DNA of 64,000 nt from Bryobacter sp. Lineage in GTDB: Bacteria; Acidobacteriota; Terriglobia; Bryobacterales; Bryobacteraceae. Under the pieces are notes generated by a model. The model was given only the letters and a program-made list of their open reading frames with translations, did no database searches and was not told where the DNA came from. Both the position numbers and the translations under genes were made by a program. Location of the stretch: NCBI GenBank assembly GCA_022843625.1, contig JALHNH010000025.1:1-64000 (forward strand), in the 5' to 3' direction. Positions 43,601-52,329 of this stretch are shown here, one piece after another (position 1 is the first letter of the stretch; the number at the start of each line of letters is the position of its first letter).

Positions 43601-45000
43601 AGCGGCAGCCGCAGGAAATCGCGCGCATTGCCAAAACAAATGTTGCGAACCATGTTTCCGATCATGGCCTCGTCATTAGGCAACAAACCTTTGGCCATGT
43701 CGTTTCCAACCAGATTGCAAAGCGTACGGCGGAAGTATTCATGTCGCGGAAAACTCATGAAGGATCTCGAGTCGGTGAGCATGCCAATGAAGCGTGAGAA
43801 CAAGCCGCAGTTGGACAAGGCGTTCATCTGCCACTCCATCGCTTCCTTCTGATCGAGGAACCACCAGCCGGAGCCAAACTGGATTTTGCCCGCGATCTTT
43901 CCGTCCTGGAAGTTGCCTGCCATTGTGGCAAACGTGTAATTCTCATTCGGATTCAAGTTGTAGAGCACCATGCGCGGCAACTGGTCTCCCTGATCCAGGC
44001 GATCGAGATACGCGGCCAGCGCGTCTCCCTGCGGAGCGTCCCCAATGGAATCAAAACCCTTGTCGGTGCCCAGTTCACGATAGGCCCTGGAATTCGCGTT
44101 GCGACGCGCACCCAGGTGAATCTGCTTGGTCCAGCCCTTGGCCGCATCGAGCTTGCCAAAAAAGAGCATCATGAAACTGGCATACCGGTCGAACTCATCG
44201 GCCGAGACTTCCCCGCCCTCGCGCGCCTTGTCAAAAATCCCAGCCGCTTCCTCCTCATCACAGAAGTTGGCAAAGCATCGGTTGAGGCCGTGGTCGGACA
44301 GGCGGCAACCAATCGCATGAAAAGCATCATGGCGCAACTCGATCGCTTTGAGAAAGTCAGCAAACGAATCGATGCTCACGCCTGAGGTCTCGTAAAGCTT
44401 TTCGATCCAGGGCAGAAACAGGTCCGGCCGCTGCACATGCATCGCACCATCCGGCCTGAAGGTTGGGAAGACCTTGGCCGGGCAGTCGCTTTTGGCAATG
44501 GCTGCGTGCCAGCGAAGGTCATCAGCCGGGTCGTCCGTTGTACAGATGGCCTTCACTCCAAACTTCTTGAGGATGCCCCAGATACGCATATCTTCAGAAG
44601 CAAGCTGAGCATTGGTCTGATCCCAAATCCGGCGAGCGTTGCTTTCGTTGAGCAAATCGTCAATCCCGAAATAGCGTTTTAGTTCGAGATGCGTCCAGTG
44701 GTACAGAGGGTTGCGCAAGGTGTGCGGTACGGTTGCCGCAAAGGCCTCAAACTTCTCAAACGGCGACGCATCACCAGTGCAATGCGACTCTGGGATCCCG
44801 TTCGCCCGCATCGCCCTCCACTTGTAGTGATCGCCTTCCAGCCAGATCTCGAAGAGGTTGGCAAAGCGTCGATTCTCCGCAATGTCCTTTGGAGGCAAAT
44901 GGGAGTGGTAGTCGAGGATCGGCTCTGCTGCCGCATATTGATGGTAGAGGTGCTGAGCCTGTTCTGTCTCAAGCAGGAAGTTGTCGTTGATGAAGGACAT
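43597..45000 (-). CDS. uxaC: Uronate isomerase
   Basis: The product has 467 residues, the normal length. It isomerises D-glucuronate to D-fructuronate and D-galacturonate to D-tagaturonate at the head of uronate catabolism. The amidohydrolase-like metal site is in 'ILDYHSHLPPKDIAENR'; other family blocks are 'RYFGIDDLLNESNARRIWD', 'ICTTDDPADDLRWH' and 'GMLTDSRSFMSFPRHEYFRR'. It is the last gene of a leftward unit with an SDR, a NicO transporter and an aminotransferase, none of which is an obvious uronate-pathway gene. Confidence 0.95.
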   Translation of the reverse strand: MSFINDNFLLETEQAQHLYHQYAAAEPILDYHSHLPPKDIAENRRFANLFEIWLEGDHYKWRAMRANGIPESHCTGDASPFEKFEAFAATVPHTLRNPLYHWTHLELKRYFGIDDLLNESNARRIWDQTNAQLASEDMRIWGILKKFGVKAICTTDDPADDLRWHAAIAKSDCPAKVFPTFRPDGAMHVQRPDLFLPWIEKLYETSGVSIDSFADFLKAIELRHDAFHAIGCRLSDHGLNRCFANFCDEEEAAGIFDKAREGGEVSADEFDRYASFMMLFFGKLDAAKGWTKQIHLGARRNANSRAYRELGTDKGFDSIGDAPQGDALAAYLDRLDQGDQLPRMVLYNLNPNENYTFATMAGNFQDGKIAGKIQFGSGWWFLDQKEAMEWQMNALSNCGLFSRFIGMLTDSRSFMSFPRHEYFRRTLCNLVGNDMAKGLLPNDEAMIGNMVRNICFGNARDFLRLPL

Positions 45001-45019
45001 GAAACCTATATCCTAACCC

Positions 45020-45862
45020 TCAGCGCGGCCTGAGGCCAAGACGTTTTGCCATGATCCGGTCAATCCATCGGGCGGGCAAGATCCGGGGGATCCACCAATT
45101 CAGGAGGGGCTTCGGCACCAACGCATACCGGGTCTTGGGATGCGGAGTCAAGAGAATCTTCACCAGCAACTCCGCACAACGCTCTACGTCTAAACCTTGC
45201 TTCGCTGTTTTCAGCATAGAAGCATAGGCCAGCTTCAGCGAATCCGCATAGGGAGTCTGGAGGTAGGGTTCAAACTCCGCTTTACCCCAAATAGGAGTTC
45301 GTATTGCCCCAGGTCCAACCACAATTACATCAATATCGAAAAGCAGGAGTTCGCGGCGCAGGCTCTCCGACAAGCCTTCTAACGCGTGCTTTGAAGCGAC
45401 ATAAGCCCCAACGAAAGGCGACGCAAACTTACCCGCTACCGAACTGATATTGATGATACGGCCCGACTTGCCCTTCCGCGCGCTGTCAGTGCCCAGAAGA
45501 GGTGCAAAAGCCTGCGTTACGGCCATCACACCAAAAAGATTGACATCAAACTGATGCCGCAATTTTTCTGCCGGCAGATAAAGCAAAGGTCCGCTGATGG
45601 CGACGCCCGCATTGTTGATCAAGCCATCGAGACGGCGGTCTCCCAGTGCCCGCTCGACAAGCCTGGCGGCAGCTTCGATTGCCTCCTCATCGGTTACATC
45701 AAAAACCAGTGGCACAAATCGTTTTGGGAATTGCTCGCTGAGTTTGACAGCGTCTTCTTTGGTTCTGACCGAACCAAACACTTCAAAGCCCGCACGAAGA
45801 GCCGATTCTACTGTCGCCAGTCCAATCCCGGTGGACACGCCGGTAATGACAAGCGACCTCAT
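45020..45862 (-). CDS. Short-chain dehydrogenase/reductase
   Basis: The product has 280 residues, a classical SDR: cofactor motif 'TGVSTGIG' (TGxxxGIG), 'NNAG', catalytic 'YVASKHA' (YxxxK) with a serine in 'NISSVAGKF'. 'GSVRTKEDA' after the second strand carries an arginine that suggests NADP(H) preference. The substrate is not readable. The start overlaps the transporter stop by 4 bp, and the isomerase gene follows 19 bp downstream. Confidence 0.88.
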   Translation of the reverse strand: MRSLVITGVSTGIGLATVESALRAGFEVFGSVRTKEDAVKLSEQFPKRFVPLVFDVTDEEAIEAAARLVERALGDRRLDGLINNAGVAISGPLLYLPAEKLRHQFDVNLFGVMAVTQAFAPLLGTDSARKGKSGRIINISSVAGKFASPFVGAYVASKHALEGLSESLRRELLLFDIDVIVVGPGAIRTPIWGKAEFEPYLQTPYADSLKLAYASMLKTAKQGLDVERCAELLVKILLTPHPKTRYALVPKPLLNWWIPRILPARWIDRIMAKRLGLRPR

Positions 45863-46518
45863 AGCAACAGCGCAATACCCAAGGCAATCAGGACGAGCGC
45901 ACTCATGATTGGAATCGTGACTGAGAGAGACTTCATCCGATTCATGGAAGGTGCAACAAGTACAGCAGCCAGACCCAACCCGATCAGGACCACTGCCAGC
46001 CCAATCGAAAAGCTCAATAGCAAAACCAGACCGTAAAGGCTCTGCCCGCGCGACATCGACAGAAGCAATAAAGATAAAGCTTCAGGGCAAGGAACGATGC
46101 CACCCGAAACGCCCAGGGCCTTGAGAGACATGCCATGCGGATGATCGCTGCCGCCACTGAATGAGACGGCCTCTGTTGTCTGCACTGGCCGCAGGCGCTG
46201 ATAGAGCAGCCAACAACCAATGCCGGCAATCAAGAGGCCACTGGCCTTGTTTAGCAAAGGATGCAGCGCCTGAAGGTCAACCGACTCGGTCAGGTAATAG
46301 GCAAGAACTCCAAGAACAAAAACGCTGGCCGTGTGAGTGAAGGTAACGATCGTGCCCAGCCGCAAGGCATCAAAAGCCGAGCCACGCGTACCGGCAAGAT
46401 AGGCGGCGACGACAGTCTTGCCATGGCCCGGAGTCAGGGCATGCGCAGCTCCAAGAACAGCCGCAGAGCCTAACGAGAAGACTCCGGGAGCCAGCAGCAA
46501 TTCAGAAAGTGTACTCAT
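45859..46518 (-). CDS. NicO-family nickel/cobalt transporter (RcnA-like)
   Basis: The product has 219 residues and six or so membrane helices. The family exports or imports Ni2+/Co2+; its signature blocks are 'HALTPGHGKTVVAAYLAG' in helix 1-2, 'FTHTASVFVLGV' and 'SGGIVPCPEALSLLL'. A histidine-containing loop ('GGSDHPHG') lies in the middle. Direction of transport cannot be settled; the RcnA branch consists of exporters. It overlaps both neighbours by 4 bp. Confidence 0.82.
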   Translation of the reverse strand: MSTLSELLLAPGVFSLGSAAVLGAAHALTPGHGKTVVAAYLAGTRGSAFDALRLGTIVTFTHTASVFVLGVLAYYLTESVDLQALHPLLNKASGLLIAGIGCWLLYQRLRPVQTTEAVSFSGGSDHPHGMSLKALGVSGGIVPCPEALSLLLLSMSRGQSLYGLVLLLSFSIGLAVVLIGLGLAAVLVAPSMNRMKSLSVTIPIMSALVLIALGIALLL

Positions 46519-47744
46519 GCCTTGCGGAATGCTTCTGCCACCTGATCCATCTGCTCCAGCGAATTATAAATATGCGGAGAGACGCGGATGCCACGCAGTG
46601 GCCCGGCCGGGGTGACGCTAAAGGCCATGCCCTGCTCCTTGTAGAGTTTCGCGTCGAGCACCTGCAAATTCGGCACCGCAGGCAGATCTACCTTCACCAC
46701 GCCACAGTACAATCCTTCTTTGCGGTTGGTTCGCAATTGGGCATTGGGGTTCTTGGACAGTTGATCCATCAGGCGGGTCGTCAACTGGCGGATGCGCGCC
46801 TCCACTGCGGGCATGCCCACCATCATCAGGAAGTCGAAGGTAGCGTCGAGTGCGGCAAGACGCGCATCATCACGCTGGCCATAGGCTTCCAGAAAGCGCG
46901 CGCCGCCCTTGCCGTCTTCGCTATAGCCGACGCTGACAATCGACGGCCAGACATTCTTCTGCTGGGGGCTGGTAACAAAAAGCACACCGGCCTCCAGTGG
47001 CCCCATTAACCACTTATGCGAACTGGTGGCGTAAGAATCGCAACCAATCTGCCGAAGATCCACCGGCAGCATGCCTCCACTTTGAGCCCCATCGACATGG
47101 CTCCAGATGCCTTTTTCGCGGGCTGCGCGACACAGCCTGGACACAGGATAAATCAGTCCGCTGCTGCTGGTGACATGTGTCACGGCCAGGACTTTTGTCT
47201 TTGGTCCCAAAGCGCCTTCCACTTTTTCTGCCAGGGCATCGCTTGAGTCGATCAACTGTGTTGCCGGAACGATCTTGAGAACAAGGCCCAGTCGCTTGGC
47301 ATGATTCTTCCAGGAATCGAGATTCGAAGGGTGGTTGTCTTCCACCAGCACAACCTCATCACCAGCCTTGAGATTGAGCCCATGAACGATCGTGTTGGAA
47401 GCCTCCGAAGTGTTGCGAGTAAATGCAATCTCATCGGCAGTAACTCCAAAGAACTGCGCAGCGCGGGCACGCACCTTCTCACGCAGGGGTCCGAACTTCG
47501 CACGATTCTGGAAGCTCGGGTCTGCTTCAAAGTCACGCAGGAAGTGCTGGTGCCGGTCGAGCACCGGCAAGGATGCAGGACACACATTCGCTGCGTTCAA
47601 ATAAACAAGTCCTTCACGCAAAGGGAACTGCTTGCGCAGCATTGTCCAGAACTGCTCATCGCGAGGCGTAGCAGCGTTCACTGACTGCGCAAATGCGGCC
47701 CAAAGCGGGCTCAAACCGAGAGGAAGTAAATTGCGTCGCAACAT
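46515..47744 (-). CDS. PLP-dependent class V aminotransferase (cysteine desulfurase/isopenicillin-N-epimerase-like), possibly exported
   Basis: The product has 409 residues. The PLP lysine is in 'YATSSHKWLMGP', the PLP-binding aspartate in 'SHVDGAQSGGML' and the phosphate loop in 'TRNTSEASNTI'. The N-terminus ('MLRRNLLPLGLSPLWAAFAQ') reads like a Tat or Sec signal, as seen in several acidobacterial class V aminotransferases. There is no cysteine loop typical of true NifS/IscS desulfurases, so an epimerase-like or unknown activity is more likely. It heads the leftward unit aminotransferase-NicO-SDR-uxaC. Confidence 0.83.
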   Translation of the reverse strand: MLRRNLLPLGLSPLWAAFAQSVNAATPRDEQFWTMLRKQFPLREGLVYLNAANVCPASLPVLDRHQHFLRDFEADPSFQNRAKFGPLREKVRARAAQFFGVTADEIAFTRNTSEASNTIVHGLNLKAGDEVVLVEDNHPSNLDSWKNHAKRLGLVLKIVPATQLIDSSDALAEKVEGALGPKTKVLAVTHVTSSSGLIYPVSRLCRAAREKGIWSHVDGAQSGGMLPVDLRQIGCDSYATSSHKWLMGPLEAGVLFVTSPQQKNVWPSIVSVGYSEDGKGGARFLEAYGQRDDARLAALDATFDFLMMVGMPAVEARIRQLTTRLMDQLSKNPNAQLRTNRKEGLYCGVVKVDLPAVPNLQVLDAKLYKEQGMAFSVTPAGPLRGIRVSPHIYNSLEQMDQVAEAFRKA

Positions 47745-47787
47745 ATCGTGAGAGTATAGCGGAGCAGAGGCCTGAAATTGAAGCCCC

Positions 47788-47817
47788 TTGACTTGAATGG
47801 GGCTGAAAGTCTATAGT
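47788..47817 (+). promoter_or_regulatory. Sigma-70-type promoter of the HU gene
   Basis: TTGACT (47788-47793) and TATAGT (47812-47817) are 18 nt apart, in an AT-rich region about 60 bp before the HU start codon. Both boxes are near consensus. The AGGA before the ATG serves as ribosome site. Confidence 0.65.
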
Positions 47818-47875
47818 AAAGTTCTTGTTTTTAATAATTTAGCTAGTAGTTCTCGTTTCCCAAGGAATTCAGTCC

Positions 47876-48142
47876 ATGATCAAGCTCGACATCATCAACG
47901 AAGTGGTTTCGAAAACCGGAATTACCAAAACCAAGGCTGAAATGGCCGTCGAAACAGTGTTTGAAAGTATGAAGCGCGCACTGGGCCAGGGCGAGCGTAT
48001 TGAACTTCGTGGCTTCGGAATCTTTAACGTCCGCCCCCGCAAGACCGGTATCGGCCGCAACCCGCGCACAGGCGATGAAGTGGCAATTCCCCCAGGCAAG
48101 GCAGTACGCTTCAAGCCCGGCAAAGAACTGCAGACGCTCTAA
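47876..48142 (+). CDS. HU/IHF-family DNA-binding protein
   Basis: The product has 88 residues. It bends and packs DNA as a dimer. The N-terminal helices ('KTKAEMAVETVFESMKRAL') are followed by 'GERIELRGFGIFNVRPRK' and the DNA-contacting arm 'RNPRTGDEVAIPPGKAVRFKPG', with the intercalating proline in 'RNPRTG'. The length matches HU/IHF proteins. It has its own promoter. The downstream site-2 protease gene starts 9 bp later and may be co-transcribed. Confidence 0.95.
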   Translation: MIKLDIINEVVSKTGITKTKAEMAVETVFESMKRALGQGERIELRGFGIFNVRPRKTGIGRNPRTGDEVAIPPGKAVRFKPGKELQTL

Positions 48143-48151
48143 CCCAAACGA

Positions 48152-49042
48152 GTGATTATCGAAGAGCAGCAGAGGCCAAGATACTTTCTTGCCGCCACAC
48201 TGTTACTGATTACCCTTTGGACGACTTGTGCGGCAGGATCACGCATGGTCTACAATTTTGAGAACAATCTCCCGGCATTTCGTTTTGAGCCGGATGCTCT
48301 TGCTCTCTTCGATGCCTTCCTCAACCCTGCCGCTCTTTTTGCCGGCTTATCTTTTGCCCTCCCGCTGATTGTGATCCTGCTGGCCCACGAACTCGGCCAT
48401 TACTTTGCCTGTCTCTACTACCAACTGGACGCCACCCTTCCTTACTTTCTGCCTGTCCCAACTTTCATCGGAACCTTTGGAGCCTTCATTCGCATTCGCT
48501 CGATCATCTACTCCCGCACGGTGCTCTTCGATGTTGGAATCGCCGGGCCGCTGGCAGGCATGGTGGTGTTGCTGCCATTCCTGTTTTTCGGAGTCTGGAT
48601 GAGTCATGTTTCCCCGGCAGCAATAGAGGGCGATCTTGTTTTTGGCACACCCCTCATCATTCGACTTTTCGAGGCTTTTTTCTTTCCAGGTATTTCTCCC
48701 GATTCGATTTACCTCCACCCCATGGCACGAGCTGCTTGGGTAGGAGTCTTTGCGACAGCGCTCAATCTGCTTCCTATCGGACAGCTCGATGGCGGCCATA
48801 TTGTTTATTCGCTAGCCGGCAGGTGGTCCAGGCAGATCTCACTGGCGGCGATTGCTGCTCTCGTTCCGCTCGGCTACTTTTACCCGCCCTGGTTGGGTTG
48901 GGCAGTGGCATTGTATTTTTTTGGCAGAAGACACCCGCATATCTACGATGAATCGCCTCTGAACGGGCAACGCCGGGGCTTTGCCGCCCTCGCGGCCCTG
49001 ATTTTTATTCTCTGCTTCATGGTTGCTCCGCTACGCTATTAA
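48152..49042 (+). CDS. Site-2-protease-family intramembrane metalloprotease (M50)
   Basis: The product has 296 residues with about seven membrane helices. The zinc motif HExxH is 'LLAHELGHYFA' and the third ligand is in 'NLLPIGQLDGGHIVYSL', both in membrane segments as in S2P enzymes. There is no PDZ domain, so it differs from RseP and resembles the plant/cyanobacterial EGY-like group. The start is a GTG. These proteases cleave membrane-bound regulators; the target is unknown, although the RskA-type anti-sigma factor at the other end of the window is the kind of protein S2P enzymes cut. Confidence 0.88.
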   Translation: MIIEEQQRPRYFLAATLLLITLWTTCAAGSRMVYNFENNLPAFRFEPDALALFDAFLNPAALFAGLSFALPLIVILLAHELGHYFACLYYQLDATLPYFLPVPTFIGTFGAFIRIRSIIYSRTVLFDVGIAGPLAGMVVLLPFLFFGVWMSHVSPAAIEGDLVFGTPLIIRLFEAFFFPGISPDSIYLHPMARAAWVGVFATALNLLPIGQLDGGHIVYSLAGRWSRQISLAAIAALVPLGYFYPPWLGWAVALYFFGRRHPHIYDESPLNGQRRGFAALAALIFILCFMVAPLRY

Positions 49043-49794
49043 TGTCGATGAAGATTTCGGCCGCCATCATCACGCATAACGAAGAACTCAAGATCGCGCG
49101 AGCTATCGAGAGCCTGCGTTGTTGTGACGAAATCGTGGTGATCGATAGTGGCTCAAACGACCGCACAGTAGAGCTGGCCCAAAACCATGGGGCGCGGGTA
49201 ATTGAAACCCACTGGCGTGGCTATGCTGCCCAGAAAAACTTCGCTTCCGAGTGTTGCGAAAACGACTGGATACTTAGCATCGACGCGGACGAAGCGCTCA
49301 GCGAAGCACTCGAAGGTGAGATCTGGCACCTTAAAAAACACGGTGCCCAATTCGACGGCTACACCATGCCCCGGCTGGCTCAATACCTGGGCCGCTGGAT
49401 CCTCCATTCTGGTTGGTATCCAGACCGCAAGGTGAGATTATTTGATCGTCGAAAGGCCAAATGGGAGGGCGATTACGTCCATGAAAGCGTGGCCGTGCAT
49501 GGATCCGTCGGGCATCTCGACACAAACCTCCTCCACTACACTTGCGATTCCCTGAGCGAACATCTGCGCACGATGGACCGCTATACAACACTCGCCGCAG
49601 AGCAACTCATCGATGACAAGCGATCCATCACCTGGCGGCACATGGCCATCGATCCAGCATGGACTTTCTTCAAAAGCTACTTCCTCCAACGGGGTTTTCT
49701 GGATGGGCCGGAAGGTCTTGCGATTGCTTATATGGCCGGCATCTACACTTTCCTCAAGTACGCAAAAGCAAGGAACATGGCACCTCAGCGATGA
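49042..49794 (+). CDS. Family 2 glycosyltransferase (WaaE/KdtX-like)
   Basis: The product has 250 residues and a GT-A fold. The nucleotide-sugar site is seen in 'AAIITHNEE', 'EIVVIDSGSNDRTVELA' and the DxD-like 'SIDADEAL'. 'YPDRKVRLFDRRKAKWEGDYVHE' and the C-terminal 'FLDGPEGLAIA' are characteristic of WaaE-type lipopolysaccharide-core transferases. It probably adds a hexose to the lipid A core in the cytoplasm. It overlaps the protease stop by 1 bp (TAATG) and the next transferase by 4 bp. Confidence 0.88.
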   Translation: MSMKISAAIITHNEELKIARAIESLRCCDEIVVIDSGSNDRTVELAQNHGARVIETHWRGYAAQKNFASECCENDWILSIDADEALSEALEGEIWHLKKHGAQFDGYTMPRLAQYLGRWILHSGWYPDRKVRLFDRRKAKWEGDYVHESVAVHGSVGHLDTNLLHYTCDSLSEHLRTMDRYTTLAAEQLIDDKRSITWRHMAIDPAWTFFKSYFLQRGFLDGPEGLAIAYMAGIYTFLKYAKARNMAPQR

Positions 49795-50687
49795 AGATCC
49801 TGCTTGCCGATTCCGGGTGGAAAATGCGGGGCGGACAATGGCAGACGCTCTACCTCGCAGAAGGTTTGCGCGAGCACGGCCATCAGGTGACGCTGTTGGT
49901 AAGACATGGCTCGCTGCTGTGGGATCTTTGTAGGCAATCGGGCTTCGAAACAAGAGAGGTTGGCCTTACAAGCGTGCTCGCCGCGAGTCGAAATCAGGAC
50001 GTCGTGCATGTGCAGGATTCTCACTCACACACTCTGGCTGCACTTGCCAGCTTGCGCCCTTTCTTTGTATCCCGTCGAGTCGCATTTCCGGTGAAGCAGA
50101 CGTGGGCCTCTCAGAAGAAATACGCACGCGCTGCGGGCTATCTTGCTGTGTCGCAAGCTGCCGTCCGTGAACTCAAGCGTGCCAATGTTCCCGCTGAACG
50201 CATTCGCGTTGTGTATGACGGAGTGCCAGACATCCAGCCCGCTGCTTTGTTACCCCACATTGCCGGGCTGAAAAGCGAAGACCCAGGCAAGCTGAATGCA
50301 CTGATGCAGTTGTGTTGCAAGGAAGCTTCTGCCGAACTCAGGCTCAGCGAGAATCTCTCGGATGCGCTCAAGAGCGGCCTGCTCTTTCTGTATCTAAGCG
50401 AGAGCGAAGGGCTCGGTTCTGCGGTGCTCCTGGCTATGGCTGCCGGCATGCCGATCGTGGCCAGCCGCGTCGGTGGCCTGCCCGAAGCAGTAGACGAGGG
50501 CTTCTCTGGCCTACTGGTTCAAAACAACAAAACGGCAGTATCGAAGGCCATACAGGCCATTCGAGAGGATCGTAACCTCGCCCTTCGCTTCAGCGAGAAT
50601 GCCCGCCGCCGCTATCTGCAACTTTTCACTTTGGAACATATGGTGACAAACACACTCGCGGCCTACAAGGAGCTTCAAAATGTCTGA
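49791..50687 (+). CDS. Family 4 glycosyltransferase, shortened
   Basis: The product has 298 residues from the ATG at 49791, which overlaps the previous stop as ATGA; the track start at 49659 lies inside the upstream gene. The acceptor domain begins 'ILLADSGWKMRGGQWQTLYL' and the donor domain shows 'LYLSESEGLGSAVLLAMAAG', with the EGxGxxxLEAMAAG-like signature. Between 'VYDGVPDI' and this motif there are only about 60 residues, roughly half the usual length, so the first strands of the donor domain are reduced. It may act in the same glycan pathway as the GT2 gene, or be an impaired enzyme. Confidence 0.78.
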   Translation: MKILLADSGWKMRGGQWQTLYLAEGLREHGHQVTLLVRHGSLLWDLCRQSGFETREVGLTSVLAASRNQDVVHVQDSHSHTLAALASLRPFFVSRRVAFPVKQTWASQKKYARAAGYLAVSQAAVRELKRANVPAERIRVVYDGVPDIQPAALLPHIAGLKSEDPGKLNALMQLCCKEASAELRLSENLSDALKSGLLFLYLSESEGLGSAVLLAMAAGMPIVASRVGGLPEAVDEGFSGLLVQNNKTAVSKAIQAIREDRNLALRFSENARRRYLQLFTLEHMVTNTLAAYKELQNV

Positions 50688-51507
50688 GACAGTCCTGGTA
50701 GCTGCAATTGCCGCCCTCTTCGGGCTCCTGATAGGTAGCTTTCTCAATGTCTGTATCTTCCGTCTGCCGCGCGACCTCAGCGTGGTTCACCCGCGGTCTT
50801 TCTGCACCGGGTGTGAGAAGCAAATCGCCTGGTACGACAACATCCCGGTCTTGAGCTATTTGATCCTGGGTGCCAAATGCCGAAATTGCGGGGAGCCTTT
50901 TTCGTGGCGATATCCGGTGGTTGAACTGCTCACCGGTTTGCTCTTCTTCGCCTCGGTTATGCGCTTTGGAGCCAGCGCCGACTCAATCAAGCTCTGCATC
51001 TTTTGTGCCCTGATTGTTGGCCTTACCTTTATGGATTTTGAAGAGCGTATTCTGGCTGACGAATTCACAGTGGGCGGCATGATCTTTGGTTTACTGCTTA
51101 GCTTTTTTGTTCCGTTACCCGTATTTGTTGGACATTTCATTCTTCCTTCAGACTGGAAAGAATCTTTTCTCAGCTTGGGAGAAGCATTGCTCGGAGGTCT
51201 CTTGCCAGCCTTAGTTCTTTGGGGAATCGGCGAGCTCTACTTTCGCATTCGGGGCCGCGAAGGTTTGGGTTTTGGCGACGTTAAAATGATCGCCATGATT
51301 GGAGCTTTTTATGGTTTGCAAGGCTCGCTGGTGACTCTGATATTCGGCAGCCTGGCCGGGTCGGTCCTTGGCCTGCTCTTCATCGCAGTCAGTAAGAAGG
51401 ACGCTGCATCCTATGAACTTCCGTTCGGATCTTTCCTCGGTGTAGCAGCGCTTGTCCCCCCATTCTTCTACGTGGAAGCATCAAGCGGCATCGTTGTACC
51501 ATGGTGA
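50680..51507 (+). CDS. Type IV prepilin peptidase / N-methyltransferase (A24)
   Basis: The product has 275 residues and about seven membrane helices. It removes the leader of type IV pilins and type II secretion pseudopilins and methylates the new N-terminus. The two aspartates of the active site are in 'FMDFEERILADE' and 'GLGFGDVKMIAM'. The zinc-type CxxC pairs of the methylase loop are present ('FCTGCEKQ', 'KCRNCGEP'), with 'GSFLNVCIFRLP' at the N-terminus, so both activities should be intact. It overlaps the glycosyltransferase by 8 bp. No pilin gene is in the window. Confidence 0.93.
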   Translation: MSETVLVAAIAALFGLLIGSFLNVCIFRLPRDLSVVHPRSFCTGCEKQIAWYDNIPVLSYLILGAKCRNCGEPFSWRYPVVELLTGLLFFASVMRFGASADSIKLCIFCALIVGLTFMDFEERILADEFTVGGMIFGLLLSFFVPLPVFVGHFILPSDWKESFLSLGEALLGGLLPALVLWGIGELYFRIRGREGLGFGDVKMIAMIGAFYGLQGSLVTLIFGSLAGSVLGLLFIAVSKKDAASYELPFGSFLGVAALVPPFFYVEASSGIVVPW

Positions 51508-51513
51508 GTTGCA

Positions 51514-52329
51514 ATGAATGATTTCTTCGAGACACTGAAACCCGGGTCTGAGGAATGGATCCTGGCAAAGAACCTCGATCCTGCGCGCCTTCCGCGTCAT
51601 ATTGCCGTCATTATGGACGGGAATGGCCGATGGGCCAAGCAGCGCCACATGCCCCGTATCGCCGGTCACAAGGCTGGCGTGAACAGCGTTCGCGACATCG
51701 TTGAATCCTCGGCTCGGCTCGGCATCGAAGCGCTTACCCTTTACGCCTTCTCTACGGAGAACTGGAAGCGGCCCACCCTCGAAGTTCAGGCACTTTGGCA
51801 GTTGCTCAGGCTCTATCTTCGTTCTGAACTTTCCACCCTTCGCGAAAACAATGTTCGTCTCACCGCCATCGGCCGTATCGAAGATCTCCCTGCTTATGTG
51901 CAAACCGAACTTGCACACGTTACTAGCCTTACGGCCGCAAACACGGGCCTGCAACTGAATCTGGCGCTAAATTACAGCGGTCGTACCGAACTGGTAGACG
52001 CAATCCGGGGCATCATCGCTTCTGGTGTCCCCGCCGACGCGGTCGACGAAGAATTGATTGAGCGTCATCTCTACACAAACGGACTGCCCGAACCCGACCT
52101 GCTGATCCGCACCTCGGGTGAAATGCGTGTCAGCAATTTTCTGCTCTGGCAGATTGCCTACAGCGAACTCGTGGTTTCGACAACGCTGTGGCCAGACTTT
52201 CGCTGCCGCCATTTGCTCGAAGCTCTTCTCGATTACCAGCGAAGAGAACGCCGATTCGGCGGAGTGGGTGAACCGGTAACGGCTCAGAAGGAAATCGACT
52301 CCATTCCTGTCGGCGTAGCTTCGCGATGA
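51514..52329 (+). CDS. uppS: Undecaprenyl diphosphate synthase (cis-isoprenyl transferase)
   Basis: The product has 271 residues. It builds the C55 lipid carrier for peptidoglycan and glycan synthesis. The substrate-binding 'VIMDGNGRWAKQR' holds the catalytic aspartate, followed by 'GHKAGVNSVRDIVE', 'LTLYAFSTENWKRP' and 'LLIRTSGEMRVSNFLLWQ'. It is followed by cdsA with an ATGA overlap, the common uppS-cdsA order of bacteria. Confidence 0.96.
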   Translation: MNDFFETLKPGSEEWILAKNLDPARLPRHIAVIMDGNGRWAKQRHMPRIAGHKAGVNSVRDIVESSARLGIEALTLYAFSTENWKRPTLEVQALWQLLRLYLRSELSTLRENNVRLTAIGRIEDLPAYVQTELAHVTSLTAANTGLQLNLALNYSGRTELVDAIRGIIASGVPADAVDEELIERHLYTNGLPEPDLLIRTSGEMRVSNFLLWQIAYSELVVSTTLWPDFRCRHLLEALLDYQRRERRFGGVGEPVTAQKEIDSIPVGVASR

